A stretch of 64,000 nt of DNA from Brachycybe producta (taxonomy: Eukaryota; Arthropoda; Diplopoda; Playtdesmida; Andrognathidae). The notes beneath the pieces are model-generated. The model was not told where the DNA came from, made no database searches, and worked only from the letters and a program-made list of their open reading frames with translations. This document shows, in pieces, positions 1 through 10,155 of the stretch; position 1 is the stretch's first letter, and each line of letters starts with the position of its first letter. Where the stretch lies: positions 421,501 to 485,500 of the forward strand of contig JAUPFP010000065.1 of assembly GCA_036925085.1 (NCBI GenBank). Direction: 5' to 3'. A program made the position numbers and the translations under genes.

Positions 1-60
1 AATCAAAAAAATCTGATTTAAATAAAAAAAATCGATTTATTTGATTTTTTAAAAAAATCA
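1..60. repeat. A/T-rich low-complexity edge
   Basis: Short poly-A and AAATC-like low-complexity sequence that abuts the LTR remnant on its right. No gene is visible. Confidence 0.6.
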
Positions 61-372
61 AAAAAAATAAGCCACCCTGGTCTGTGTTATTTGGGGAAGT
101 TACTATGGGGAGGGCTGGGGTTTCCGGAGAAAACTACACCATCCTGTTTCCGTCTCGTTGGCTTGTACTTCGCACCGGTCTCACGGCAGAACCCTCTCAA
201 CAGACCTTCTACCATCGGTCTTCAGCGAGGGTAACTCCAAGAGGCCGGCACCACCCCAAGTAGAAAGTGCGAGGGCAGCTATTGCTGCAATCCCATCCCC
301 AAGGAAGTCTGGAGCTGGTGAGTTGGGTAAAAACTCGCCAGGGTATTGTGACAGACCAATCAGGTCATTACA
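61..372 (+). mobile_element. 5'-truncated 5' LTR of gypsy copy H
   Basis: This is the R-U5 half of a GC-rich LTR. It matches the second half of the complete LTR at 853-1482: the stretch around 'TTATTTGGGGAA', the GGTTTCCGG block, and the end GTATTGTGACAGACC...TTACA. The next bases (ATTGGTGGAGGCACC, from 373) are the family's primer-binding site, which fixes the LTR end at 372. The U3 part is missing at the left edge. Confidence 0.7.
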
Positions 373-852
373 ATTGGTGGAGGCACCGGGTAAGCATTAC
401 CCTGCTCCTCTCGCACGGTTGAAAATCGATTGTATGCTGTGGGGGCGTGAACCTTTGTCCGCAGATCTGTGGCTGAAATCAGTTGTAACCGTTGTCACCA
501 CTAGTACACCATGGGGCACAGACCCTTGTCTGTTGGACTATGGTAGAAACCAGTATACAGTTGATTTTTACCGTGAGTATACCGGTATTATGATGGTTGA
601 CTGCAGGTCCAGTAGAAAAGGTTTCAACGCCAAGAGCAGGAGACTCAGGGGGACAGTGTTTGGTACTGGACTCGGGTGGAAAAACACCCGGATGTGTCCT
701 TGGTGGACACATTGGTGGATGGCAGAATGAGTGGACTCTGTCTCTGCTCCACCTCTGGTGAAAATGTCTGGAACTGAGAGAGAGTAAGCAGGAGCAACCC
801 TAGATAGCTCAACCAACCTGTTCGCAGGGCAGAACAGGAAAGTTGAGAGGGT
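373..852 (+). mobile_element. PBS, leader and ORF3 tail of gypsy copy H (internally deleted)
   Basis: The segment starts with the TGGTGGAGGCACC PBS and about 230 nt of leader (GTGAACC...CTGTTGGAC repeats). It then jumps near 600-630 directly to the end of ORF3. A frame there reads RLRGTVFGTGLGWKNTRMCP, matching the last residues of ORF3 in A and B. A purine-rich tract (AGGAAAGTTGAGAGGGT) precedes the 3' LTR. All of gag, protease, RT and integrase is absent, so this copy could at most have moved in trans. Coding capacity is negligible. Confidence 0.65.
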
Positions 853-1482
853 TGTGACGACCCAGTCTGTATCCATCCTTAATTGTAAGGAGACAGAATC
901 CTGATGCTTATCTGCTAGGCTGCTTATAGTAGGCAGCCAGGCAATGCCATATTAGAGCCAGCAGGCCTCTCCCTATTGTAGTTAATAGGTGAGAGGTCAG
1001 ATGTTGGCCACTGTCCAGTATCCACACCAGGTGGCGTTACTGGAAGAAAGGGGGGATTTAATGGCCAGGCCAGCCATTGTCCTGGACAGTGTGGAGTCTC
1101 AAGGCAGCAACACCTTGCAGCTCGAGGATAAGACAGGCCTCCAGGTTTATGGCAGTCAAGCCATTGTGTTGATATTTTGGTTATATTTTGTGTAACATTG
1201 ATCCCTGCAGACCAAGATGGTCAGCAATAGTTCTGTATATATTCTGTAAGTGTTACTAAATCATTAAATATTGCCTTTTACTCGACACCAGTGTCTGTGT
1301 TATTTGGGGAAATTACCGCCGGTAGGGCCGGGGTTTCCGGGGGAAACTACCATCCTGCACAATGCAAGTGGAAAGTGAGAGAGGGCAGCTATCACTGCGA
1401 TCCCATCCCCAAGAGAGTCTGGAACTCGTGAGTTGGGTAAAAACTCGCCATGGTATTGTGATGAACTGGTCAGGTCGTTAGA
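853..1482 (+). mobile_element. 3' LTR of gypsy copy H
   Basis: It begins TGTGACGACCCAG right after the purine tract and ends ATGAACTGGTCAGGTCGTTAG, a mutated form of the usual ...GTTACA end. It belongs to the same subfamily as the solo LTR at 62538-63335 and element A's LTR (TGTNACNACCCAG start). Its second half matches 61-372, so the two bracket a short internally deleted element. Confidence 0.75.
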
Positions 1483-2205
1483 AAAACTGTATGGTTGGTA
1501 ACGAGACAGCAACCACATTCCCTGAATTTGGGTAGCCTTAGGCCTTGCCAGTGGTTATGGGGCCAATTTTACATGGAGTTTGCCTCATGCATTTCGGTGG
1601 ACGAGGTTGCACCACACTCTCAGATCGCTCGGAGGCGGCATGGATTGTCAATTGGTTTAGTATCGATCAATAAATCCAGGTACAGGACGTACTGTAGGTG
1701 TGAACAATACCTTGATGTTGGCTGTATTTTTAAATGGTACACAGCCCGTGGATGACAGCCAAGAAGATGGTGGAGCTGTGAGCGGTGCAACTGCCACAGA
1801 AAACCCTCCGGCCACCAGAGATAGGATTATGGTGCGATACCTTGATCCTACAACGGATGGTAGTCTTACCATCGATCCAGGCGAAGTGTATCTGGACTAT
1901 GTCGCTGGTAGTGCTTGTTCTGAAGAATGAGGTTAGGGTCTCGACTGCTCACCGTGAAGGATGAGTGAGGAAACAACCCGTCCGGTAGAAGTGAGTATAG
2001 CCATGGTGAGTGATTTTACCCAGGCCGAGGTCGAACTGCTCCAAGAGTTTCTGCTATAATGCCAAGATTCACTGGCATTCGACTATAGAGTTGGGTGAGA
2101 CCCCTATGGTTGAACACAACATCAATACCGGTGGGTTGCCGCTGGTGTGTGAAGGGCTGCAATGAACAGTCCGAGCAGCACGAGCAATTATGAAAGAGGT
2201 GACAA
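1483..2205 (+). pseudogene. Decayed gypsy pol fragment (protease-RT linker)
   Basis: Near 2030-2200 the translation retains a recognisable version of the linker that precedes RT in elements A and B: LLQEFLL, then SLAFDYRVGETPMVEH and NTGGLPLV. It is broken by several stops. The upstream part (1500-2000) keeps only patches of open frame (for example 1700-1930) that I could not align by eye. It is not expressed as a protein. It lies to the left of the synthetase exon, probably inside its first intron. Confidence 0.55.
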
Positions 2206-3213
2206 ATAATGGAATGGCCCTCGTGAATTTCATGAAATTGTCATTCCTCAATCAGTCAAAAATTGAGTACTCTCAGCCAATCACTATCCGCCATGTTGCT
2301 TGCAGGCTAAATTTGCTTGAAGACAGAAAACAATGTTTTTAACCATTCGATAATGTGTCAAATCAAATTGTGTCAATGCAGTTGAGTTTATTTCATTGTC
2401 CAGAAATATAACCACAGGTAATGTAAACAGGCTAGTTTCCAACTTTCCACTACAAAATTAACAGTGGTTAACTTTCAACTGCAGTTGATTTTTGCATTGC
2501 AAACGAGGTATTAGCCTTTTTTCTTCACACAATACAAATAGAAGATACTCATGGTGATACGGTATCCACTGTGGGTGAAGTTCCGGTGTGACTGATGTAA
2601 TTTGCTTCAATGTGTCGTCAGCCGCCTTCATACAAAAAGGTGCAAGTGGTCGAAGTCCTCAGTATACACAAATTCAGTTTGGCCCCACAGTATCCCTGGA
2701 CGCTTCTATTTGTGTAGCTGTACATAAATTCAATATCTGTCATACAACGACACTTGGATTGCGATATGTGTATTATACTGAATTTACATGCACACAAATG
2801 CGTCCACACGCAGATACATGAATACCTATATTGGTGTACATGTAAACTCATTATCTATTATAAACGTATCGTTATGTAAAACTAGCCTTAGGGTTGATTC
2901 ACACTATGTTGTGAAGGTAAAGATCACTCAAGTGTAGTCATAATCTTACTAACGATTTTCAATAGAAAACCAATGTATTTAGAAAGTTAGCAACCACACG
3001 CAGATCATGTTTTTCCATAGAAAAATATAAACGGCCTCCTATTATTAGGAGGCTATGGCCAGGACCATGTTTTAATCGCACAGTGTGAAGCAACCCTCAT
3101 TCTTTACTAACCTCACCTATAACGAGTCGATGAATTTCTGTATACAGATCGTCCTAATGAAAAGAATTTCCGTAATGGTCTTATTAGTTGTTACATACAA
3201 CCACGAAACTTAC
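2206..3213 (-). other. Probable intron 1 of the synthetase gene; no gene seen
   Basis: AT-rich unique-looking sequence immediately 3' (minus strand) of the GTAAGT donor whose G is at 3213. Six-frame translation shows only short open stretches with no recognisable motif, and no second synthetase exon is visible here. If the gene is intact, everything from here to the left edge is intron, including the H remnants. Confidence 0.5.
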
Positions 3214-3378
3214 CTCAACTGTTACTTCCTTATTTGCTAGTTTCTCCTGTTTCTGTTTAAATTTGTCCAATTTTTCCTTTTTCTTTGCTTCTTTCTTCAG
3301 CTGGGCAGCACTTTTTGTAGGTCCCACATTTTCAGAATTATTTGTATTTAAATCCGAGTTCTCCTTACATTCAGACAT
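3214..3378 (-). CDS. VARS1: Valyl-tRNA synthetase, first coding exon (partial gene)
   Basis: A 55-codon exon beginning with ATG at 3378 (MSECKENSD...). It ends in phase 0 at GTTGAG, directly followed by the donor GTAAGT (minus strand, from 3213). The centre reads AAQLKKEAKKKEKLDKFK, then QKQEKLANKE. This lysine-rich amphipathic helix is the signature preceding the catalytic body of eukaryotic cytosolic ValRS, which charges tRNA-Val with valine. The vertebrate enzyme has a GST-like domain before this motif. Here only about 22 residues precede it, as expected for an invertebrate form. An upstream TTG-initiated extension (MVLK) is not needed because a proper ATG follows. The remaining exons lie outside the window to the left. 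The call rests on one motif, but that motif is distinctive. Confidence 0.75.
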
Positions 3379-3462
3379 TTTTAAAACCAAAACGACGAAA
3401 TCTAAGCCTTTTACAAAAACGTGCTTATAAAATGAACCACGCTGGCACCATCAAGACAACCA

Positions 3463-3660
3463 GGCAGTTAGAAATCCGTCACACCTTCAGTTGGCTCCGC
3501 CCTCGTTATGACGACCGGCAACTTCTAATTGGCTATTTATGTAGTCTGACATTAAAGGGCGGAGCATGTGACGTCAGACTACATAACCAGCCAATTAAAA
3601 GTTGCCGGTCGTCATAACAAGGACGGAACCTACAAAAGTTCTGACCGATTTCTAACTGCT
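3463..3660. repeat. 88-nt-arm inverted repeat in the synthetase promoter region
   Basis: Arms at about 3463-3550 and 3573-3660 are reverse complements. The inner 46 nt match at 43 positions and the outer part is more diverged. The 22-nt loop holds GGGCGG. TGACGTCA (a CRE-type site) spans the loop and the right arm (3569-3576), and each arm holds an ATTGG/CCAAT box. The repeat lies 85 nt upstream of the synthetase ATG. It could be a small hairpin transposon (MITE) that supplies promoter motifs, or a native bidirectional-type promoter. Confidence 0.7.
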
Positions 3661-3680
3661 TGTTCAAGACACAGTATAGG

Positions 3681-5683
3681 CACAGAATATGGATATAAAC
3701 GGAAGGGAAACTCTCGTGCGGCGCCTTTGAAGTTGCTGTGACAGAATTTCATGACCTTGGACTGTAAGCTTCTCTTATTTTAACCGGTTACTTGATGGCC
3801 GCCATTTTGAAATGTATTACTATGTTTGGTTGTTTTGTGTTATTCATTTGATTAAATGTAAACATGAGGAGTAAACAAATACTTTTTAAATGTGAAAAAT
3901 TTGAAGAAAAAAAATATTTTGAAGAAAATGAATATTGTTTTAAATAATCAAATTCAAATTGTTTTAATCTTAATTATTAAAAGTATATGTAATTAAAATA
4001 AAATGATAAATGTAATTTTTTTATTCAGATTATTTTTTTAATAAATGTTATTTTTAAATTTCAGTTTTATTTTTTTTTTAATAAATTTCAGTTTTTAATT
4101 TTGTTTTTAAATTTCAGTTTTTAATTTCGTTTTTAAATTTTAGTTTTGAATTTTATTTTTAAATTTCAGTTTTTAATTTTGTTTTTAAATTTTAGTTTTA
4201 AAATTTTAATTTTTAATTTTAGTTTTTAATTTTATTTTTAAATTTCAGTTTTTAATTTTGTTTTTAATTTTATTTTTAAATTTTATTTTTAAATTTTAGT
4301 TTTTAATTATGTTTTTAAATTTCAGTTTTTAATTTTATTTTTAAATTTCAATTTTTAATTTCGTTTTTAAATTTTAGTTTTGAATTCCATTTTTAAATTT
4401 CAGTTTTTAATTTTATTTTTAAATTTTATTTTTAAATTTCAGTTTTTAGTTTAGTTTTTAAATTTTAGTTTTGAAATCTATTTTTATATTTCAGTTTTTA
4501 ATTTTATTTTTAAATTTTGTTTTTAAATTTTATTTTTAAATTTCAGTTTTTAATTTTATTTTTAAATTTCATTTTTAATTTTCAGTTTTTAATTTTGTTT
4601 TTAAATTTCAGTTTTTAATTTTATTTTTAAATTTTATTTTTAAATTTTATTTTTAAATTTGTTTTTAGTTTTGTTTTTATTATTCAGTTTTTAATTTTAT
4701 CTTTAATTTTTATTTTTAAATTTCAGTTTTTAATTTCGTTTTTAAATTTAAGTTTTTAATTTCAGTTTTTAATTTTATTTTTAAATTTTATTTTTAGATT
4801 TTATTTTTAAATTTTATTTTTAAATTTTATTTTTAAATTTCAGTTTTTAGTTTTGTTTTTAAATTTTAGTTTTGAAATATATTTTTATATTTCAGTTTTT
4901 AATTTTATTTTTAATTTTTAGTTTTTAATTTCGTTTTTAAATTTCAGTTTTTAATTTTATTTTTAAATTTTATTTTTAAATTTTATTTTTAAATTTTATT
5001 TTTAAATTTTATTTTTAAATTTTATTTTTAAATTTGTTTTTAGTTTTGTTTTTATATTTCAGTTTTTAATTTTATTTTTAATTTTTATTTTTAAATTTCA
5101 GTTTTTAATTTCGTTTTTAAATTTCAGTTTTTAATTTTATTTTTAAATTTTATTTTTAAATTTTATTTTTAAATTTTATTTTTAAATTTTATTTTTAAAT
5201 TTCAGTTTTTAGTTTTGTTTTTAAATTTTAGTTTTGAAATATATTTTTAAATTTCAGTTTTTAATTTATTTTTAAATTTTATTTTTAAATTTCAGTTTTT
5301 AATTTTATTTTTAAATTTTATTTTTAAATTTCAGTTTTAATTTTATTTTTAAATTTTATTTTTAAATTTCAGTTTTTAATTTTATTTTTAAATTTCAATT
5401 TTATTATTATGTAAAATAAATACATTTAAATTATGAAATTTTATAAACACATTTTTAATTTAAAATGTTTCAACTTTTATATTTTTTCAATTTGCCAACT
5501 TTTGAATCGTTGCTATTGCCACAGATGAACACATATCAAAATGTAATACATTTCAAAATGGCGGCAGCTGCTTCACGACATAATAGCGACTAAAATTCTG
5601 GGGCGGTGCCGCACATGCGCAGAAATATTCTGTCACAAGTTAATGGCTCAGTTTCCCTTCTCTATATATCCTTACCTTTATAC
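3681..5683 (+). mobile_element. Non-autonomous DNA transposon, copy 1 (minisatellite-carrying)
   Basis: The left end CACAGAATATGGATATA...GGAAGGGAAA is matched in inverse by the right end TTTCCCTTCTCTATATATCC. The ends are followed by unique flanks (GCGCCTTTGAAGTTGCTG on the left; a GCGCAGAAATATTCTGTC-like flank on the right). The same flanks recur in opposite orientation in the copy at 5922-7356. The middle (about 3930-5400) is a long A/T minisatellite. No transposase frame exists, so mobilisation would be in trans. Exact right end and target duplication are uncertain. Confidence 0.65.
3930..5400 (+). repeat. A/T-rich minisatellite inside transposon copy 1
   Basis: A degenerate tandem array of about 13-bp half-units alternating TTTTTAAATTTCAG and TTTTTAATTTTAT, giving a roughly 26-bp period. 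It has no open frame of note. The reverse-complement array sits in the neighbouring inverted copy. Confidence 0.85.
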
Positions 5684-5860
5684 AAGAAAGTGATTGCAGA
5701 TTTGCGTTAGCAGCACCATCTATTGATCACCAATGGAAACTGCGGATAAGCTGTTCACTGTAGGTTTGGTTTGGTTAGGTTAGTTTCCCTAGATAAACCG
5801 ATAAAAATGGTAATGCGCATGCGCTCTGCTAATTCTAATGGGCAAACGCTAGTCTTATTT
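5684..5860. other. Spacer between the transposon and the FJ LTR; no gene
   Basis: Unique-looking sequence, including a short GGTTTGGTTTGGTTAGGTTAG stretch and ATGCGCATGCGC. It contains no gene and no recognised regulatory element. Confidence 0.5.
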
Positions 5861-5921
5861 TGTTTGGGAACCTGGTCTGCTCGATTTCAAATTTTTGATT
5901 GAGCAGACGAATTCCCTATGG
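5861..5921 (+). mobile_element. Start of FJ 5' LTR (split by a DNA transposon)
   Basis: TGTTTGGGAACCTGGTCTGC followed by a short stem-loop around ATCAAAAATTTGAAATC-type sequence and GAGCAGACGAATTCCCTATGG. This matches the start of the intact LTRs at 59000 and 37519 (TGTGGCAACCTGG). The LTR resumes at 7357 after the insertion. Confidence 0.8.
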
Positions 5922-7356
5922 TCACAGAATAAGGAGATATACAGAAGGGAAACTGAGCAATTAACTTGTGACAGAATTTTTCTGCGCATGTGCGGTGCCG
6001 CCCCAGAATTTTAGTCGCGCTATTATGTTGTGAGACTCGTGACGCAGCTGCCGCCATTTTGAAATGTATTACTTTTTGATGTGTGTTCATCTGTGGCAAC
6101 AGCAATGATTCAAAAGTTGGCAAACTGTAAAAATATAAAAGTTGAAAAATTTTAAATTAAAAATGAGTTTATAAAATTTCATGTTTTCCATGTATTTATT
6201 TTACATAATAATAAAACTGAAATTTAAAAATAAAATTATTAACTGAAATTTAAAAATAAAATTAAAAACTAAAATTTAAAAAACGAAATTAAAAACTGAA
6301 ATTTAAAAATAAAATTAAAAACTAAAATTAAAAAACGAAATTAAAAACTGAAATTTAAAAATAAAATTTAAAAATAAAATTAAAAACTGAAATTTAAAAA
6401 TAGAATTCAAAACTAAAATTTAAAAACGAAATTAAAAATTGAAATTTAAAAATAAAATTCAAAACTAAAATTTAAAAATAGAATTCAAAACTAAAATTTA
6501 AAAACGAAATTAAAAACTAAAATTTAAAAACGAAATTAAAAACTAAAATTTAAAAATAAAATGAAAAACTGAAATTTAAAAATAAAATTAAAAACTAAAA
6601 TTTAAAACTAAAATTAAAAACTGAAATTTAAAAATAAAATTAAAAACTAAAACTTAAAAACAAAATTAAAAACTGAAATTTAAAAATAAAATTTAAAAAT
6701 AAAATTCAAAACTGAAATTTAAAAATAGAATTCAAAACTAAAATTTAAAAACGAAATTAAAAATTGAAATTTAAAAATAAAATTTAAAAATAAAATTCAA
6801 AACTGAAATTTAAAAATAGAATTCAAAACTAAAATTTAAAAACGAAATTAAAAACTAAAATTTAAAAATAAAATTCAAAACTGAAATTTAAAAACAAAAT
6901 AAAAACTAAAATTTAAAAATAAAATTAAAAACTGAAATTTAAAAATAGAAATCAAAACTAAAATTTAAAAACGAAATTAAAAACTGAAATTTAAAAATAA
7001 CATTTATTAAAAAAATAATCTTAAAAAAAATATTACATTTATCATTTTATGTTAATTACATATACTTTTATTAATTAAGATTAAAACGATTAGAATGTGA
7101 TTATTTAAAACAGTATTCATTTTCTTCAAAATATTTTTTCTTCTTCAAATTTTTCACATTTAAAAAGTATTAGTTTCCTCCTTATGTTTCCATTTATTCA
7201 AATGAATAACACAAAACAACCAAACATAGTAATACATTCCATCAAGTAACCGGTTAAAATAAGAGAAGCTTTCAGTCCAAGGTCATGATATTCTGTCACA
7301 GCAACTTCAAAGGCGCAGCACGAGAAATTCCCTTCTGTATATCTCCTTATTCTGTG
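5922..7356 (-). mobile_element. Non-autonomous DNA transposon, copy 2, in the FJ LTR
   Basis: The terminal inverted repeats are near perfect: CACAGAATAAGGAGATATAC at the left and its reverse complement at the right (ending CTGTG at 7356). CTATGG flanks both ends (5916-5921 and 7357-7362), a likely 6-bp target duplication. Removing the element restores the LTR. The subterminal parts match copy 1 in reverse orientation, and the core (about 6210-7000) is the AAATTTAAAAA-type minisatellite. There is no transposase gene. A 78-codon frame at 5887-6123 is not recognisable as a protein. Confidence 0.85.
6210..7000 (-). repeat. A/T-rich minisatellite inside transposon copy 2
   Basis: Tandem AAATTTAAAAATAAAATT and AAAAACTGAAATTTAAAAA units, the reverse complement of the array at 3930-5400. 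The two arrays face each other across about 800 bp. Confidence 0.85.
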
Positions 7357-8050
7357 CTATGGTGGTCTGCCTGACAGCTACAGTAGGCTGTTGGGACGGA
7401 TGCCATTTTGGTGCCAACAGACCTCTCACCATTAAGTCAATGGGTGAGAGGTCAGAAGTGACCTTTGTCCCCTCCAGGTGGAGTTGCCTGGAGGTTTCCT
7501 GTGGCCAGGTTAGCCATAGGATCTGGGCAGTGTGTAGTGAGCAAAGCTGGAGACAAGACCTGGAACTTGGATGGAGAGGCCTGGCCGGCCTCTTGTGACT
7601 TTTTTGTTGCCTCTTGTTGTGGCTTTTTGGCATGTTGGCCTTTGTATATAATTCATCCAGCCAAGTTGTGTAAATACTTGCACTGCATCTTTCATACATA
7701 GTAAGTGTACATTAAAACACTTTCATTTTCATCATACACTTGTGTCGTGTCGTTTATTTGGGGTTTTGCCGTGGTAGGGTGGGTTTCCGGTTGTGGGGAA
7801 CTGTCACCGTCTATCACCGTCTTTTATCGGCCAGTAAATCGTGTCGGCTCGTGGTAGAACTGTTGTTCTACCGCAATATTCTCGGCGTGGCGGCGTGGTC
7901 TTTCATCCATGTCCGTCGAGGGAGCTCTGCGTCGACACCACCCAAGAGGTTCACCATTTGGAGGCGGCTCCATTCCGTCGTTGCTTGATGCTCAGTAAGT
8001 TTTGCGTTTTTACTGGGTGGGTATTGTGACAGTCCAGTCGGGACGATACA
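7357..8050 (+). mobile_element. Remainder of FJ 5' LTR
   Basis: It continues the LTR from CTATGGTGGTCTGCCTGACAG through U3, the AAGTGTACATTAAAACACTT region and U5, to GGGACGATACA at 8050. The last 27 nt form the family's terminal hairpin (TGTGACAGTCC...GGGACGATACA). The ATTGGTGGAGGCACC PBS follows. Together with 5861-5921 the LTR would be about 750 nt, comparable to the intact copies. Confidence 0.85.
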
Positions 8051-8782
8051 ATTGGTGGAGGCACCGGTATCTATACCCCGCCTCTCGCACGGTTATTTAC
8101 CGTAGATTTGACCGTTTAGTCAGTCAAATCACCGTGCAGTGCGAGTATGCAGCTGGGCGCGGACTTTGGTCTGTGGGACAGCCGTGGAAATCACTGTGGA
8201 CCGTGATTTTTACCGTTACTTACCATGGGGAGCGGATTTCGGTCTGTTGTACCATGGTGAATGGTAAATCTACCGTCTAATTACCATGGGGTGCGAACTA
8301 CGGTCCTTGGTACCTTGGTTTAAGTGGTCTACGGTGTTTTACCGCAAGTACACCGTGGGGTGCGGACTTTAGTACGTGGAACCACGGTAAAAAGTGGTAG
8401 ACGGTCAGTTACCGTGAAGTACACCGTAGGAAATGGACTTTTGTTCATTAGACCGTGGTAGAAACCGGTAATTTTAAACTCTTACCGTTCCTTATCATGG
8501 GACACGGACGTTTGTTCGTGATACTGCGGTTTCGGACGGTTCCATTCGTTCGTTACGGTGTTTTATGGACTTTAGTTCGTCAATTTACCGTTTTTGACGG
8601 TGGAAACCCGTTGTCTGGTGGTTTTCTTCAGATTTTACCATAGAAACATGGTGAAAAATAGAGCCAACCCCGAAAGTACCGACGGAAGGTCGGGAAATTG
8701 GAGCAGATGCATGTTTAGAGTTACACGGCAGCACCGTCGACCGCCCACTGGGGGCAGAAGGCGGCGTACCACTCGTCCCCTT
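8051..8782 (+). mobile_element. FJ PBS, hairpin-rich leader and start of gag
   Basis: PBS TGGTGGAGGCACC at about 8054. Then about 590 nt of leader with repeated ACCGT motifs and degenerate GGAC/GTCC stem-loops (for example near 8160, 8230, 8300 and 8365). The conserved ATG-GAG context (8649) is followed by the GGCAGAAGGCGGCGTACC block that starts gag. The sequence stops at about 8782, where element CD's LTR begins. The FJ gag resumes at 49141, so these are two ends of one element. Confidence 0.75.
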
Positions 8783-9369
8783 GTCGAGAATATCGCGGTG
8801 AAACAGGAGTTTTACCGCGAGCCGACATGATTTACCGGCCGAAAGAGGTCGAAAAGGACGGTGGAGTTGAACCCAAACCGGCAACCCACCCTCCCGTGGT
8901 AAACCCCTAAGAAAAACACACGGACACAAAGTATAAAAAACGAACAAGTGTTTAATTTACACTTCGGTGAATAAAGATGACAGTAATATTTACAGAAAAG
9001 GGCTGGTCTGCTTGACCAGCCCGAAAGCACTTTATACAAAGTAAAAGCCAAAAGGCAACAAAACAAAAGACCACACACCGGACAGTGGAGGTCACCCAGA
9101 CCTCCATCCACAGGTCTAGTCACAAGAGCTGCCTACAACACACTGCCCAGATCCTGTGGCTGACCAGGCCACAGGAAACCTCCAGGCAACTCCACCTGGA
9201 GGGGACAGAGGTCACATCTGACCTCTCACCCATAAACTTCATGGTGAGAGGTCTGCTGGCACCAAAATGGCGTCCGTCAAAACAGCCTACTGTAGCTTTC
9301 AGGCAGACCACTATAGGAAATTCGTCTGCTATATCAAAATTTGAAAAATAGAGCAGACCAGGTTGCCAA
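8783..9369 (-). mobile_element. 3' LTR of element CD (U5 end deleted)
   Basis: On the minus strand it begins TTTGGCAACCTGGTCTGCTC (usual start TGTGGCAACC), just after a purine-rich tract. It runs through U3 and R to CGCGATATTCTCG at 8783, where roughly 200 nt of U5 are missing. It closely matches 48744-49140, the U3-R part of the same element's 5' LTR, which supports pairing the two as one element. Confidence 0.85.
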
Positions 9370-9372
9370 AAT

Positions 9373-10151
9373 CTACTCAACTTTGCTGTTCCGTCTCGAG
9401 AACAGGTCAGTCGATCCAGCCAGGATTGCTCTCTTGAACCTGACCTTCTTAGGTACCGGACGGCTTATCTGGCGGTGTCGCAAAAGTGGAGCACATCCAC
9501 GCCGCAGCCCACCGATGTGCCCACCCCCGATACGCCACCCAAAACCAGTATCGAAGACCGTCCCCCTAAGACGGCTTTCCTCCAGTGCTCGGAATTCCTC
9601 GAAAGGAATATCCTGGAGTTGCGGACGTGTGCAAAGCATACGACTTGTTAGGAGGTCCACCAGGACAACCGCGGGCTCAGTCTCACACCCTGGTAGAGGC
9701 TCAGTTATAAACTGTCCAGCCATAACTCCTAGGTCGCATCCCAGCAAATGTTGGATGAATGGGGCTGCACGCCGGGCTAGACAAACTATCCCGGCATCTA
9801 GTTCCACCACATCCAAAATTGCAAACATTTGCTGGACCGGGTTTATGACCATTACTACCGGAAAACCTCCACAACCAAACGCCACCACATGGCGCGTGTT
9901 GTACGGCAGTAGCCTTGCTACCCACAGCTCTGGAAGTGGCTCATCCAGATGGTAGTAGCCGTGGTATTGGCAACCCTCCATTTCCGGCTGGTCCTGCCAA
10001 AGACCAAGTTGGTTATTCAGATACACCTCTGCATCCAAATACGGGGGCAATGCGCCAATATGCCGTCCCTCAGCCTCAGGCCTAGGGGAGGCTGACGTTT
10101 CTGGTCCTAGGGTATCGAATACCCAGCCGCCATGGACCGGAGAGAAGGGTG
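9373..10151 (-). pseudogene. CD ORF3, C-terminal domain (cut by solo LTR)
   Basis: The minus-strand translation retains the most conserved part of ORF3: AEVYLNNQLGLWQDQPEMEG, then CQYHGYYHLDEPLPE, NPVQQMFAILDV, AAPFIQHLLGCDL and LVDLLTSR. It is colinear with residues about 1860-2110 of element A's 2127-codon frame. Function is unknown. No signal peptide, transmembrane segment or nucleotide-binding motif is visible in this domain. The frame is separated from the rest of ORF3 by the LTR at 10156-10942, so it is not expressed as a whole. A longer open frame that runs on to 10530 is only translated LTR. Confidence 0.75.
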
Positions 10152-10155
10152 TACC

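Noticed and set aside
158-730. 190-codon gene on the left edge
   Set aside because: It translates LTR U5, the PBS and the leader; only its last roughly 35 residues are real ORF3 sequence.
5760-5785. Telomere-type repeat (GGTTAGGTTAG)
   Set aside because: Only two or three imperfect units; no array.
3930-7000. CRISPR-like arrays
   Set aside because: The units are contiguous, degenerate A/T tandem repeats without unique spacers, inside eukaryotic transposons.
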